Source: Candidatus Binatia bacterium (GTDB taxonomy: Bacteria > Desulfobacterota > Binatia > HRBIN30). Taken from it: a stretch of 64,000 nt of DNA. The notes under the pieces are model-generated. The model saw only the letters and a program-made list of their open reading frames with translations. It searched no databases and had not been told where the DNA came from. Within the stretch, counting starts at the first letter, position 1. Each line of letters starts with the position of its first letter. The DNA lies in contig JAKLJW010000023.1 in NCBI GenBank assembly GCA_023150935.1, positions 21,869 through 85,868 on the forward strand. The letters run 5' to 3'. Both the position numbers and the translations under genes were made by a program. This document shows positions 17,557-26,615 of the stretch, piece after piece.

Positions 17557-18849
17557 ATGCTGCTTTGGTCCAACGCCGCCGCCCAGGTGCGCAGCGTCCG
17601 GAGGTTGTTGGTCGGCCTGTTCTTCGCCAACTTCTTCCGATTGTTGCTCGTCGCGGTAAGCGCCGCGCAGTGGGGAATGGCATGGTGGCTCTTCCCCGGC
17701 GCGATCGGCAGTTTGCCGGTCGCCGCGCAACTGGCCGCGCCAGTCGGCGTCTACGGATTCAACCTCGCCCTCGCCTCCCGCACACGGCGTGAACGCCGTG
17801 TGCACAGCCCGACTAATGCTCTGCCCCGCCTGTACTACGCCGCGGCTTTCACTTGCCTCTTCTGCTGCCTTTTCCTTGCGAGCACGGGGGTGCTCTGGAT
17901 CTCCGCCCGTACAGTGCTCGGCGCCGTCGCCACGCAGGCACGCGGCGCCACCGTGGGAGTCGAAATGGACCGCAACCTGGACAGCGGATTTCGCTGGTTC
18001 GCCAATGCCGGGGTGGCCGCAATCGCCCTCGCCTTCCTCTATGGTTACACCGTCGGCCAACGCCGGCTGACGGTTCGCCACGTACCTGTGCTCAGCAGGC
18101 GGCTACCGGCCGCCCTCGACGGTCTCCGCATCGCGCAGATCAGCGACATCCACATCGGCCAGAACCTCCGCCGCCGCGAACTCATGAACTTCGTCGCGCG
18201 GGTCAACGAGCTGGACGCCGACATCGTGTGCGTCACTGGCGACATCGCCGACTCTCCGTTGGCCGATCTCGAAAGCTTTCTGCCCATTCTAGCCGGTCTC
18301 GATGCACGCCGCGGGGTGCTGGCTATCCTCGGCAACCACGATCACTACGCCGGCGCCGATCGCGTGGAAGCCGCGCTGCGCCGCCTGACACGGTTCGTGG
18401 TGCTTCGCGACCAATCCGCCACGATACAGCTCAGGCAAACGCGCTTGCACGTCATTGGCCTCGACGACCGCGGTCGCGACTGGGCCCGCGGTGTCCACGA
18501 AGCCACCGCACTCGCCACGGCAATCGAGGCGGTGCCGGCCGGCGAACCTGTCCTGCTGCTCTGTCACCGACCCGACATCTTCCCCCAGGCCGCCGCTCGC
18601 GGAGTGGCGCTAACACTTGCGGGACATACGCATGGCGGGCAGATCGGCATCCCGTGGTTCAATGGACGGGTTCGCAACCTTGCCGAACTGGTTACCCGGT
18701 TCGATCGCGGTTTATTCGAACACAACGGCAGCTTCCTTTACGTCAACTGCGGCCTCGGCGTCACCGCCCAGCGCATCCGGCTGAGCACGCCGCGGGAGAT
18801 CACGCTCCTCGAGCTACGCCACCCCGACACCCGGCGGAGCGAGGCCTGA
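17557..18849 (+). CDS. membrane-anchored metallophosphoesterase (YkuE/YaeI-like)
   Basis: A 430-residue protein. The first 165 residues hold about four hydrophobic helices (about 18-38, 55-72, 95-118 and 150-165). The catalytic domain follows with the full metal set: SDIHIG (Asp197, His199), GDIAD (228-232), GNHD (259-262), LLCHRPD and GHTHGGQIG. This layout matches YkuE-type phosphoesterases, with the active site facing outward, which act on lipid or nucleotide phosphates. The substrate is unproven. It stands alone downstream of the SRPBCC gene. Confidence 0.88.
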   Translation: MLLWSNAAAQVRSVRRLLVGLFFANFFRLLLVAVSAAQWGMAWWLFPGAIGSLPVAAQLAAPVGVYGFNLALASRTRRERRVHSPTNALPRLYYAAAFTCLFCCLFLASTGVLWISARTVLGAVATQARGATVGVEMDRNLDSGFRWFANAGVAAIALAFLYGYTVGQRRLTVRHVPVLSRRLPAALDGLRIAQISDIHIGQNLRRRELMNFVARVNELDADIVCVTGDIADSPLADLESFLPILAGLDARRGVLAILGNHDHYAGADRVEAALRRLTRFVVLRDQSATIQLRQTRLHVIGLDDRGRDWARGVHEATALATAIEAVPAGEPVLLLCHRPDIFPQAAARGVALTLAGHTHGGQIGIPWFNGRVRNLAELVTRFDRGLFEHNGSFLYVNCGLGVTAQRIRLSTPREITLLELRHPDTRRSEA

Positions 18850-18892
18850 AAACAGTGCACGTACGCGGGCCGGAGAAGATCCCGCGAGAATG

Positions 18893-19498
18893 CTAGCCGC
18901 CTCGCGGCGTAACCGGACGTGCGACCGCACCTCGCCCTCGCTGGCGTTCGATCGCGAGGGCGTGCTCGGCAACCAGCCCATCGGGGCAGAGAAACAGAAA
19001 CGCTTTCGCCGCTATGACGGCGACACACAGATCGTCGAAGAAGCCGAACCAGTCGCCGTCGAGCGGAGTGAAATAGGACCACTCGACGAATGGATCGTAA
19101 GGGAACAACCAGTAGACCAAACCCAGCACCAGAATACCGCGCGCCGCCGCCGGTGTTCGCCGGTCCCGTGCCAGGCGGAAGAACGTCCGTACCCCGTGAA
19201 CGGAGTAGCGCAGGACCTCGACCGAGCCGCGCAAAGCGAACATGCGGCGATCGAGTACAGACGCCACGGCCACCACGAGGCAATATCCGACGACCGAAGC
19301 GACCACCCACAACCAGAGCGCCCCGACTTCGGCAAACACCATCATCAGCCGCTCCAACGTTCTGTCGGCGCGCGTAACGCTGCGCTGCATCTCGCGGTCG
19401 ATGGCCGGCTGTGCTGCAGCACGCGCAGCCACCGTCCACGCGCCTCCGCATATCGAACCAAGGCGCCACACCGCTTTCCTCCGGCAGTTCCGCCTCAT
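18893..19498 (-). CDS. DUF1232 (YkvA-type) membrane protein
   Basis: A protein of about 201 residues. The DUF1232 core is FRLARDRRTPAAARGILVLGLVYWLFPYDPF, followed by FFDDLCVAVIAAKAFLFLCPDGLVAEHA, with the characteristic P-Y-D-P and F-x-D-D-L motifs. An extra hydrophobic helix (LWLWVVASVVGYCLVVAVASVL) precedes the domain. The function of DUF1232 is unknown. The start is uncertain: ATG 19498 is used; GTG 19519 and an internal Met near the QRSVTRADRTL segment are possible. It is transcribed divergently from the SIMPL gene. Confidence 0.75.
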   Translation of the reverse strand: MRRNCRRKAVWRLGSICGGAWTVAARAAAQPAIDREMQRSVTRADRTLERLMMVFAEVGALWLWVVASVVGYCLVVAVASVLDRRMFALRGSVEVLRYSVHGVRTFFRLARDRRTPAAARGILVLGLVYWLFPYDPFVEWSYFTPLDGDWFGFFDDLCVAVIAAKAFLFLCPDGLVAEHALAIERQRGRGAVARPVTPRGG

Positions 19499-19575
19499 GG
19501 GCCCGTCAGCTAGACTCACGCCTACGCCGACGGCGGCAGAACTGCAAACGGTCCTACGTGAGAAAGGAGCCTCGT

Positions 19576-20307
19576 ATGCGCCACCCTGACGGCCTGACCT
19601 TAACCGGCGCCGCCGTGTTCTTTGCCCTGAGCGTCGCCGGCACGGCGCCGGGGCAGGAAGCCGGGACGTCCTCGCGCCGAACCGTCTCGGTGACCGGCCA
19701 TGGAGAGGTCGATGCCACCCCGGACCTGGCGGTGATCAGCTTCGCCATCGAAACCACGGGCACCAAGGCCGCGGACGCCATCGCCGACAATGCCCGGCGG
19801 GCGGACGCCGTGATCAAGGCCGTCCGCAGCACCCTGGGCAAGGACGATCGTGTCGCCACCACGCGTTATTCGCTCGAACCCCGCTACGAACAAACCCGCC
19901 GCGGAGAAGGGGAACAGCCCCGTATCGTCGGTTACGTGGCGCGCAACGAAGTGCGGGTGGAGACCCGCGCTGTCGACGCCCTCGGCAGCCTCATCGATAC
20001 CGCGACGGCAGCCGGCGCCAACCGCGTCGCCAACCTGCAGTTCACGCTGAGCAAGAAGAACGAACACCAGGGTGCGGCCATCGAGGGTGCCGCCACCGAC
20101 GCACGTGCGCAGGCCGAGAGCATCGCCCGAGGCCTCGGTGTCAAGCTCATCCGCATCGTCGCCGCCACCACCAGCAGCGGCCCGGTGGTCCCGATGCGCC
20201 GCTTCGACTACGGCATGATGGCCGCCGAGGCTCGATCTCCGACCCCGATCGAACCCGGCACGGTCAGCGTGTCGGCAACGCTGACCGTGACCTGGGAGAT
20301 CGAGTAA
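19576..20307 (+). CDS. SIMPL-domain (DUF541) periplasmic protein
   Basis: A 243-residue exported protein. A signal-like segment (LTLTGAAVFFALSVAGTAPG) is followed by the SIMPL pattern: VSVTGHGEVDATPDLAVISF, ARRADAVIKAVRSTLG, RYSLEPRYEQ, IVGYVARNEVRV and a final VSATLTVTWEIE. The family (BP26, YggE) forms channel-like periplasmic oligomers of uncertain function, sometimes tied to oxidative stress. The start is set by AGGAG six bases before ATG 19576. Confidence 0.87.
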   Translation: MRHPDGLTLTGAAVFFALSVAGTAPGQEAGTSSRRTVSVTGHGEVDATPDLAVISFAIETTGTKAADAIADNARRADAVIKAVRSTLGKDDRVATTRYSLEPRYEQTRRGEGEQPRIVGYVARNEVRVETRAVDALGSLIDTATAAGANRVANLQFTLSKKNEHQGAAIEGAATDARAQAESIARGLGVKLIRIVAATTSSGPVVPMRRFDYGMMAAEARSPTPIEPGTVSVSATLTVTWEIE

Positions 20308-20472
20308 GGGCTGGCCGGGCGATCGATGAACGCTCACCTGGGCAGACGACGGCCGCCGTTCGCCGGTCGCCTTCGACCGCCCAGGAAGGACCAACCGCCG
20401 ATCGCCGGTCGTGGTTCATCGGTCCGGCGACCAGCGGTTGCAAACTCTCATCCGGCGGCTCATCCTGCACGT

Positions 20473-20790
20473 ATGAACACTCCCGCGTTATGGGGTCTGG
20501 CCGTAGTGACCGCCGCGGTCCTCCATCTGCCAGCCACCACCGCCACCGCCGAATCCCCGGCTCGAGTCGGGCCGCCGGCACAGATCGACGTGAACCGACC
20601 CCAGACGCCGTTCGATTGCGACCTCCCCATCGGCATCAACTGGTACGGTTCGACGAAACGCTGCTTGCAGTACATGTGCGGCGACAGGAACGTTTACAAT
20701 CAGTGGATCTTCGACCAGGACAACCGGCGGCGCAGGAATCCCTGTTACGGGCAGAGTCCGACCGACTTCGGCGAGGAGTTCCAGCACTAG
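20473..20790 (+). CDS. small secreted protein of unknown function
   Basis: A 105-residue protein with a signal peptide (LWGLAVVTAAVLHLPATTATA, cleaved near residue 27). The mature 78 residues contain four cysteines (FDCDLP, KRCLQYMCGD, NPCYGQ) likely paired in disulfides, and many aromatic and Asn/Asp residues. I know no family. ATG 20473 is chosen at the signal peptide. Nothing nearby suggests a role. Confidence 0.55.
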   Translation: MNTPALWGLAVVTAAVLHLPATTATAESPARVGPPAQIDVNRPQTPFDCDLPIGINWYGSTKRCLQYMCGDRNVYNQWIFDQDNRRRRNPCYGQSPTDFGEEFQH

Positions 20791-20939
20791 CTGCGCGCTT
20801 CGGATTCGGATACGGAACGGTGGGGTAGCGGCCGGAACGCGGAGAGCGGGGCGTTGGCCATTAGAAAGTCCTTGTTCAATCCTCTACGCAGCGACCGCCC
20901 CGCCCGCCCCCCCTTACGGCGTGTGGCATAAGCCGGCCA

Positions 20940-22127
20940 CTACAGCGCCGCCTCGAACAATCCTGCCGCACCCATGCCGCCCCCGACGCACATCGTCACG
21001 ATACCCCAGCGCTTCTTCTGTCGCTGCAACTCGAGCAACAGGTGTCCGGTCTGGCGTGCACCGGTCATACCGTAGGGATGTCCGATCGAGATGGCGCCGC
21101 CGTTCGGGTTCAGCCTGGTCGAGTCGATGCCGAGCTTGTCCCGCACATAGACGGCCTGCGAGGCGAACGCCTCGTTGAGCTCGACGATGTCGATGTCGTC
21201 TATCTTCAGGCCATGCTGCTTGAGCAGCTTAGGCACGGCAAACACGGGGCCGATGCCCATCTCGTCGGGCTCGCAAGCCGCAAACACACAACCGCGGAAA
21301 AACCCGAGCGGCTTGATGCCCAGCGCCTTGGCGCGGTCAAGCGACATAATGAGGTTTACCGACGCGCCGTCGGAGAACTGCGAAGAGTTGCCCGCCGTAA
21401 CCGAACCACCTTCCTTGAAGGCCGGGGCCAGCTTCGCGAGCCCCTCGGGGGTCGTGTCCGGTCGATTACACTCGTCGCGGTCGACAACGACCTCCTTTTG
21501 CGAGGTCACGCCGGTCGCCTTGTCGGTGACGTCCATCGTCGCCTTCATCGGCGCGATCTCGTCCCTGAATTTGCCCGCCTTTTGCGCCGCTGCCGTTCGC
21601 TGCTGCGAGGTCAGGGCGAATTCGTCCTGCTTCTCGCGACTCACCTTGTATCGGGTCGCCACCACCTCGGCGGTGAGGCCCATGGGCATGTAGATGTCCT
21701 TCTTGTGATCGAGGAGCCACGGGTTGAAAAGGTTGTTCTTGTTGAAATCGTTCTGCAGCATCGTGATGGACTCGATGCCGCCCCCGATAACCACATCTGC
21801 CCCCTCCACCATTACCATGTGCGCCGCGTTGGCGACGGCATTGAGGCCCGAGGAGCAGAACCGACTGACCGTCACGCCCGGAACTGTGATCGGCAAACCG
21901 GCGAGAACCGCGACGTTGCGGCCGGCGTTGAACCCCTGCGGACCTTCGGGGAATCCCGTCCCGATCACGACCTCCTCGATCTCCTTCGGATCGAGCTGCG
22001 GAACCTTCTTCACGACTTCTTTGATACAGTGAGCTGCCATGTCATCCGGACGGGTGCGATTGAAAGAGCCGCGAAACGACTTGGCCATGCCGGTCCGGGC
22101 GGTGGCAACGATGACTGCTTCACGCAT
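20940..22127 (-). CDS. acetyl-CoA acyltransferase (thiolase)
   Basis: A 395-residue thiolase II-type enzyme. The nucleophile is Cys91 in VSRFCSSGLNAV, the His is in GGAISIGHPYGMTGARQ and the acid/base Cys is in IVTMCVGGGMGAA. It catalyses thiolytic cleavage of 3-ketoacyl-CoA or the reverse condensation. The FadA-like length and sequence (NEAFASQAVYVRDKL) favour beta-oxidation. AAAGGAG precedes ATG 22127 by eight bases. No FadB partner is adjacent, but an acyl-CoA dehydrogenase and a crotonase are encoded in this window. Confidence 0.93.
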   Translation of the reverse strand: MREAVIVATARTGMAKSFRGSFNRTRPDDMAAHCIKEVVKKVPQLDPKEIEEVVIGTGFPEGPQGFNAGRNVAVLAGLPITVPGVTVSRFCSSGLNAVANAAHMVMVEGADVVIGGGIESITMLQNDFNKNNLFNPWLLDHKKDIYMPMGLTAEVVATRYKVSREKQDEFALTSQQRTAAAQKAGKFRDEIAPMKATMDVTDKATGVTSQKEVVVDRDECNRPDTTPEGLAKLAPAFKEGGSVTAGNSSQFSDGASVNLIMSLDRAKALGIKPLGFFRGCVFAACEPDEMGIGPVFAVPKLLKQHGLKIDDIDIVELNEAFASQAVYVRDKLGIDSTRLNPNGGAISIGHPYGMTGARQTGHLLLELQRQKKRWGIVTMCVGGGMGAAGLFEAAL

Positions 22128-22228
22128 GACGAGGTCTCCTTTGGACTTGCAAAACTGGCGGATGGTGTCAGGAGTCAGCCTCGGTTGCAAGCAGGGTCGC
22201 GGTCGGGGAGACGGAGGGAGGTGATCCG

Positions 22229-24070
22229 GTGCGGCAGACGTGCTGTGGCCTCGCGACGATTCTGGTGTGTGCCCTCGCCGCGGCGCAGACGGAGCGGCAG
22301 GTGCAGGTCCCTCTGCGACTGGACCACGCTTTCGTGCAGCAGGCGCTCGTGCAACAGGTCTATGGGGGGAAGCCCGGCAAAGCAGAGGTTTGGAATGACG
22401 GCAAGGACTGCGCTTACGTGCGCCTCTGGGACCCAGTGGTCAGCAGCGCCGGCGATCGGCTGCGCGTCGTAACGCGCGGCGAGGGGCGACTCGGAACCGC
22501 CGTCGGCGGCCTGTGCCTGTCGCCGATCACGTGGGACGGATTCTTGGAGCTGATCGAGGTCCCCAGCGTCGGTCCCGATGGCGATGCCATCAGGTTCGCG
22601 ATCGCCGACTCGCACGTCTACGACTTGCAGTGGAAGAAGCCTCTGATGACCGGACGGCTATGGGACCTCGTCAAGGATCGCGTGCACCCGAGGTTTGCCG
22701 CCGTCAGTATCGACATTGGGGGGCCTTTGCGCGACCTGCGCGAGCTACTTCCGTTCTGGGTCGCCGGCAGGGACACCCTGCAGGTGCGACGGATGCTCGA
22801 GTCCGTACGCGTCAGCGCCGTCGCGGTGACCGACGCCGGCCTCGGCGCGACGCTCGCCTTTGAAGTTGCGGCACCGCCGGCAACCAGCCCTGCGCCCGCA
22901 GAACCCACGCTGACCCCGGAAGAACTGCGGCGCTGGGACGACGCCCTGCAGCGCTGGGACGCGTTTCTGACCTTCGTCATCAAGGTATTCGGCCGGGACC
23001 GCGCGGCACCCGATCTCCATGCGGCCTTGCGAACGACATTGATCGAGGGCCGCTACGAGATCGTCGAAGTCCTCGCTCCGACGACTCCAGAGGCGTACGA
23101 TCCGACGCCGGCTTTGTTCCTGAAGACCTGGGAGCGGCTCGCCCCGGTGTTGCGCAACGCCGCCGCGACGCAGCCGGGATCAGTGGGGCTGCGCTACATC
23201 AGCTTCATAACCGCAGCGGATGCTCTGGTGGCGCTGCACGAGCTCGGTCCGGGGATGGGGATCGAGATCTCCGGCGACGGCCTGCGGCGTATGGCTCGCA
23301 TCCTCGCTCCGACTGCGGACGAAGACCCTTTGGCGTACTCCACCGAAGTCGACCCGGAGTTGCGCGACCTGTTCGGCTTCGGTGCACCGTTGCCGCCTCC
23401 CGACGTCCCTCCCGACGCCGTCGAATCGCAATCCTGGTGGCGACAGTGGTGGCTCACGCGACCGGCATTGGCCGGCGAGGCGCCGCCGCCCGCAAGCGTA
23501 TCCGGATGGCTGCCCACGACCGACCGCATCGACGATTACTTGCGAGCGGTACGCCAGGTACTCGACGACGCCACGGCCGCAACCCTCGATCGCCAGCCCC
23601 TCGGCGAGTCCTACCTCGATCTGTACCGCCGACTGGTGCTGGCGACGGCGTGGCAGGAAAGCTGCTGGCGCCAGTTCGTACGCAGCGGCGGGCAGGCAAC
23701 TTACATCCGCTCACCGGTCGGTGCCGTGGGTTTGATGCAAATCAACGAGCGGGTCTGGCGCGGTTTGTACGATATTCGCGGCCTGCGCTGGGACATCCGG
23801 TACAACGCCCGCGCCGGGACCGAGATTCTGCAGCACTACCTGCGCGACTACGCCATCGCCCGCGGCGAGCACGAACGCCCCGGCGGTCATGACAACCTGG
23901 CCCGTGCCACCTACGCCGTGTACAACGGCGGTCCCGGACATCTGGCTCGGTACCGCAAGCCGCAGACATCCCGCCAGTTGCGTCACATCGATCGCGTGTT
24001 CTGGGAGAAGTTCAGCGCCGTAAGCGAGGGACGGGAGTCCGAAGTGAGGCGGTGTTTCGTGGGGGCCTGA
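22229..24070 (+). CDS. lytic murein transglycosylase (SLT domain) with a large unknown N-terminal region
   Basis: A 613-residue protein starting at GTG 22229 after a strong GGAGGGAGGTGAT. It has a short signal (LATILVCALAAAQ). Residues 25-430 match no domain I can name. The C-terminal 160 residues are a Slt/goose-lysozyme-type domain: TAWQESCWRQF with the catalytic Glu, SPVGAVGLMQIN, an R-x-N-A-x-A-G-T helix and ATYAVYNGGPGHLARYR. It would cleave peptidoglycan with 1,6-anhydro ends. The N-terminal half has paired Trp-rich helices (RWDDALQRWDAFLTF) and could be a scaffold. Confidence 0.83.
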   Translation: MRQTCCGLATILVCALAAAQTERQVQVPLRLDHAFVQQALVQQVYGGKPGKAEVWNDGKDCAYVRLWDPVVSSAGDRLRVVTRGEGRLGTAVGGLCLSPITWDGFLELIEVPSVGPDGDAIRFAIADSHVYDLQWKKPLMTGRLWDLVKDRVHPRFAAVSIDIGGPLRDLRELLPFWVAGRDTLQVRRMLESVRVSAVAVTDAGLGATLAFEVAAPPATSPAPAEPTLTPEELRRWDDALQRWDAFLTFVIKVFGRDRAAPDLHAALRTTLIEGRYEIVEVLAPTTPEAYDPTPALFLKTWERLAPVLRNAAATQPGSVGLRYISFITAADALVALHELGPGMGIEISGDGLRRMARILAPTADEDPLAYSTEVDPELRDLFGFGAPLPPPDVPPDAVESQSWWRQWWLTRPALAGEAPPPASVSGWLPTTDRIDDYLRAVRQVLDDATAATLDRQPLGESYLDLYRRLVLATAWQESCWRQFVRSGGQATYIRSPVGAVGLMQINERVWRGLYDIRGLRWDIRYNARAGTEILQHYLRDYAIARGEHERPGGHDNLARATYAVYNGGPGHLARYRKPQTSRQLRHIDRVFWEKFSAVSEGRESEVRRCFVGA

Positions 24071-24081
24071 GGGCGGTCGCG

Positions 24082-24777
24082 CTACCGTTCGGAACCCTCG
24101 CCCGCGCGGCGCTTACGCACGATCGTGAGGCCGTCGGCAATAGGAACCATCACGCTTTCGACCCGCGGATCGACGGCAAGACCATCGTTGAGGGTTCGCA
24201 GGGCAAGCGTATCCGCGTCCTGCGCGTAGGGGTTGGCAACCTCGCCCATCCACAGCACGTTATCGAACAGGACCAGGCCATTCGGGCGCAGGCGCAGCAG
24301 AATCTCCTCGAAGTAGTCGGAGTAGCCGGGCTTGTCGGCATCGACAAATGCAAGGTCGAATTGCTCCGTCGGCGGCAACCCGCGCAGGGTTTCCAGGGCA
24401 GGACCAAGTCGGAGATCGATCTTGTGAGCGACATCGGCCCGCTCCCAGAAGCGCCGGCCGATCGATGTCCATTCCTCGCTGATATCGCAGCACAGAAGGC
24501 GCCCGTCGTCGGGCAATGCCCGTGCCAGACACAGGGCGCTGTAACCGGTGAAAGTGCCGACCTCGATCGCGTGTCGCGCGCCGATCGCTCGTGCCAGCAG
24601 AGCCATGAATGCTCCCTGCTCCGGTGCGACCTGCATCAGACTGATGTTCCCGAGAGCCGCAGTTTCCTCAGCCAGTTCGGCAAGCAAAGGGTCCCGATCG
24701 CTGCGGTGCGCAACGAGATAACTGTACGTCTCCGGCGTCAAAGCGATGAACTTGTCGAGCACGGGTCCGATCTCCAT
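24082..24777 (-). CDS. class I SAM-dependent O-methyltransferase (caffeoyl-CoA/catechol type)
   Basis: A 231-residue protein matching Methyltransf_3: AIEVGTFTGYSALCLARALP (motif I), then GRLLCCDISEEW, FDLAFVDADKPGYSDYFEEIL (metal-binding D-A-D-K) and GLVLFDNVLWMGEVA (the D-N of the metal site). It probably methylates a catechol-like hydroxyl with Mg. ATG 24777 starts at the MEIGPVLDKFIAL helix; upstream frame content is not homologous. It converges with the transglycosylase gene and lies 28 bases downstream of the universal stress gene. Confidence 0.88.
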   Translation of the reverse strand: MEIGPVLDKFIALTPETYSYLVAHRSDRDPLLAELAEETAALGNISLMQVAPEQGAFMALLARAIGARHAIEVGTFTGYSALCLARALPDDGRLLCCDISEEWTSIGRRFWERADVAHKIDLRLGPALETLRGLPPTEQFDLAFVDADKPGYSDYFEEILLRLRPNGLVLFDNVLWMGEVANPYAQDADTLALRTLNDGLAVDPRVESVMVPIADGLTIVRKRRAGEGSER

Positions 24778-24805
24778 CCGGTTCGCAGCGACGGGCCCGG
24801 CGCAG

Positions 24806-25261
24806 CTAGCGCACCACCAACACCGGGCAATGGGCGTGGCGCACGACCCGTTCGGCGACGCTGCCCAACAGGAGGTGGCGCAAGCCGGTTCTACCCTTGG
24901 TGGCAATCACGACCAGATCGACCCCTTCCTGTTCGGCAACTCGGATTATCTCCTCCGCCGGCATGCCATGGGCGACCACGGTACGGTAGCGCACACCGGC
25001 GAGCGGTCCGGTCTTCGGCACACATTCGATCAAGGCGTTGCGAGCGTCGATCTCGGCCCGCTCCCGTGCATCGGGCCCGAGCACATCGCTGGGATAGTAC
25101 TGCGCATACATAGGATTGGGCACAACCAGGGCTTCGAAGACGTGACAGAGCAAGACTTCGGCCTCCTGATCGGCAGCGATGCGAAAGGCGTGGTCAACGG
25201 CATGGTTTCCCGCCTCGGAGAAGTCGGTGGTCACGAGTATCCGGGTGAAGTATTCGAACAT
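24806..25261 (-). CDS. universal stress protein (UspA family)
   Basis: A single-domain Usp of 151 residues: ILVTTDFSEAGNHAVDHAFR at the N-terminus and the ATP-binding signature ATKGRTGLRHLLLGSVAERVVRHA, which follows G-x2-G-x9-G-[ST]. It is therefore the ATP-binding rather than the UspA-sensu-stricto type. ATG 25261 is favoured because GGAGGG is seven bases upstream; a GTG at 25267 is too close to that site. It is divergent from the acetate kinase gene, with 123 bases between. Confidence 0.9.
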   Translation of the reverse strand: MFEYFTRILVTTDFSEAGNHAVDHAFRIAADQEAEVLLCHVFEALVVPNPMYAQYYPSDVLGPDARERAEIDARNALIECVPKTGPLAGVRYRTVVAHGMPAEEIIRVAEQEGVDLVVIATKGRTGLRHLLLGSVAERVVRHAHCPVLVVR

Positions 25262-25384
25262 GCGCACACCCTCCGGTCCCGAGTATACCTGCTTCCGCGC
25301 CGACGAACAGGGATCGAGACAGGTCCCACCGGATTGGCCCCGCGACCGCTTCGGGGTATTGAAACGCCACAGCGGCAGGCTCCC

Positions 25385-26590
25385 ATGTCAGAAACGATTC
25401 TCGTAGTTAACGCCGGCTCTTCGAGCATCAAGTTCGCCCTGTTCGACGTCGGCACAAGCGGCAGACTGGCGCCCGGGGCGCACGGCCAGGTCGAGGGTAT
25501 CGGCACCGCGCCGCGGCTGACGGTCGGCACCGGCGGATCGGCGAGCATCGACCGGCCATGCCCGAAGGCCGCGACGCACCAGGGTGCGCTCGACGAGATC
25601 CGGCACTGGCTCGGCGAGCACTTGAGGGGCGGTGTCGTTCGGGCCGTGGGCCATCGTATCGTACACGGTGGCCAGGAGTTCGCCACCCCGGTGCGGATCG
25701 ATGCGGCAGTGCTCGCCGCGCTCGAACAACTGATCCCCCTCGCACCGCTGCACCAACCGCACAACCTTGCCGTCATCCGGGCGGTGGCTGAGTCGATGCC
25801 CGAGGTGGCGCAGGTGGCCTGCTTCGACACTGCCTTTCACCGCTCGCAGCCGCCGGTTGCGCAAGCCTGCGCGCTGCCGCGGCAGATCACGGATATGGGG
25901 GTGCGGCGTTACGGCTTCCACGGCCTCTCGTACGAGTACATCGCCTCGGCCTTGCCGACCCTCGCTCCGGAAGTCGGCGACGGCCGAGTCGTCGTCGCCC
26001 ATCTCGGTAACGGCGCCAGCATGTGTGCCATGCGGGACGGCCGAAGCGTCGCGACCACGATGGGGTTCACTGCCCTCGACGGCCTGGTGATGGGTACCCG
26101 CTGCGGGGCCCTCGACCCCGGGGTGCTACTCTACCTGATGGACCAGCGAGGGATGGACGCCCGTGCGTTGGAACGGTTGCTGTACCACGAGGCGGGTTTG
26201 CTGGGCGTCTCCGGCATCTCGAGCGACATGCGAACGTTACTCGCCAGTGGCGAGGCGCGCGCCGCGGCTGCCGTCGACCTCTTCGTGTACCGGATCTCGC
26301 GCGAGCTGGGCTCCCTGGTAGCCGCCCTCGGCGGTGTCGACGCACTGGTGTTCACCGGCGGCATCGGCGAGAACGCCGCCACAATTCGCGCCCGGGTGTG
26401 CACCGACGCCGCATGGCTGGGTCTGGCCCTCGATCGCGCCGCCAACGAGGCCGGCGGCCCATGCATCTCCCGCTCGCCCGCACCGCCATCCGCCTGGGTA
26501 GTGCGAACCGACGAAAACCTCATGATCGCCCGCCATACGCAGCGCGTTCTGACGGCTTCCGCCGCACCGCTTTCAGCGCCACGGCGGTAA
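25385..26590 (+). CDS. ackA: acetate kinase
   Basis: A 401-residue acetate/propionate kinase with family motifs in order: VVNAGSSSIKFALF (3-18), GHRIVHGG, DTAFH, RRYGFHGLSYEYI, HLGNGASMCAM, TRCGALDPGVLLYL and FTGGIGENAATIRARV. It forms acetyl-phosphate from acetate and ATP, or the reverse. No phosphate acetyltransferase gene is adjacent. The divergent Usp gene makes a stress- or fermentation-linked module plausible. The start is the ATG directly before SETILVVNAG. Confidence 0.93.
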   Translation: MSETILVVNAGSSSIKFALFDVGTSGRLAPGAHGQVEGIGTAPRLTVGTGGSASIDRPCPKAATHQGALDEIRHWLGEHLRGGVVRAVGHRIVHGGQEFATPVRIDAAVLAALEQLIPLAPLHQPHNLAVIRAVAESMPEVAQVACFDTAFHRSQPPVAQACALPRQITDMGVRRYGFHGLSYEYIASALPTLAPEVGDGRVVVAHLGNGASMCAMRDGRSVATTMGFTALDGLVMGTRCGALDPGVLLYLMDQRGMDARALERLLYHEAGLLGVSGISSDMRTLLASGEARAAAAVDLFVYRISRELGSLVAALGGVDALVFTGGIGENAATIRARVCTDAAWLGLALDRAANEAGGPCISRSPAPPSAWVVRTDENLMIARHTQRVLTASAAPLSAPRR

Positions 26591-26615
26591 CCTGCTGCCG
26601 GCCTCCGCCTTCCGC

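Noticed and set aside
16732..18081. A 449-codon antisense frame
   Set aside because: It is antisense to the SRPBCC and metallophosphoesterase genes, which have clear motifs; its product is low-complexity and starts without a ribosome-binding site.
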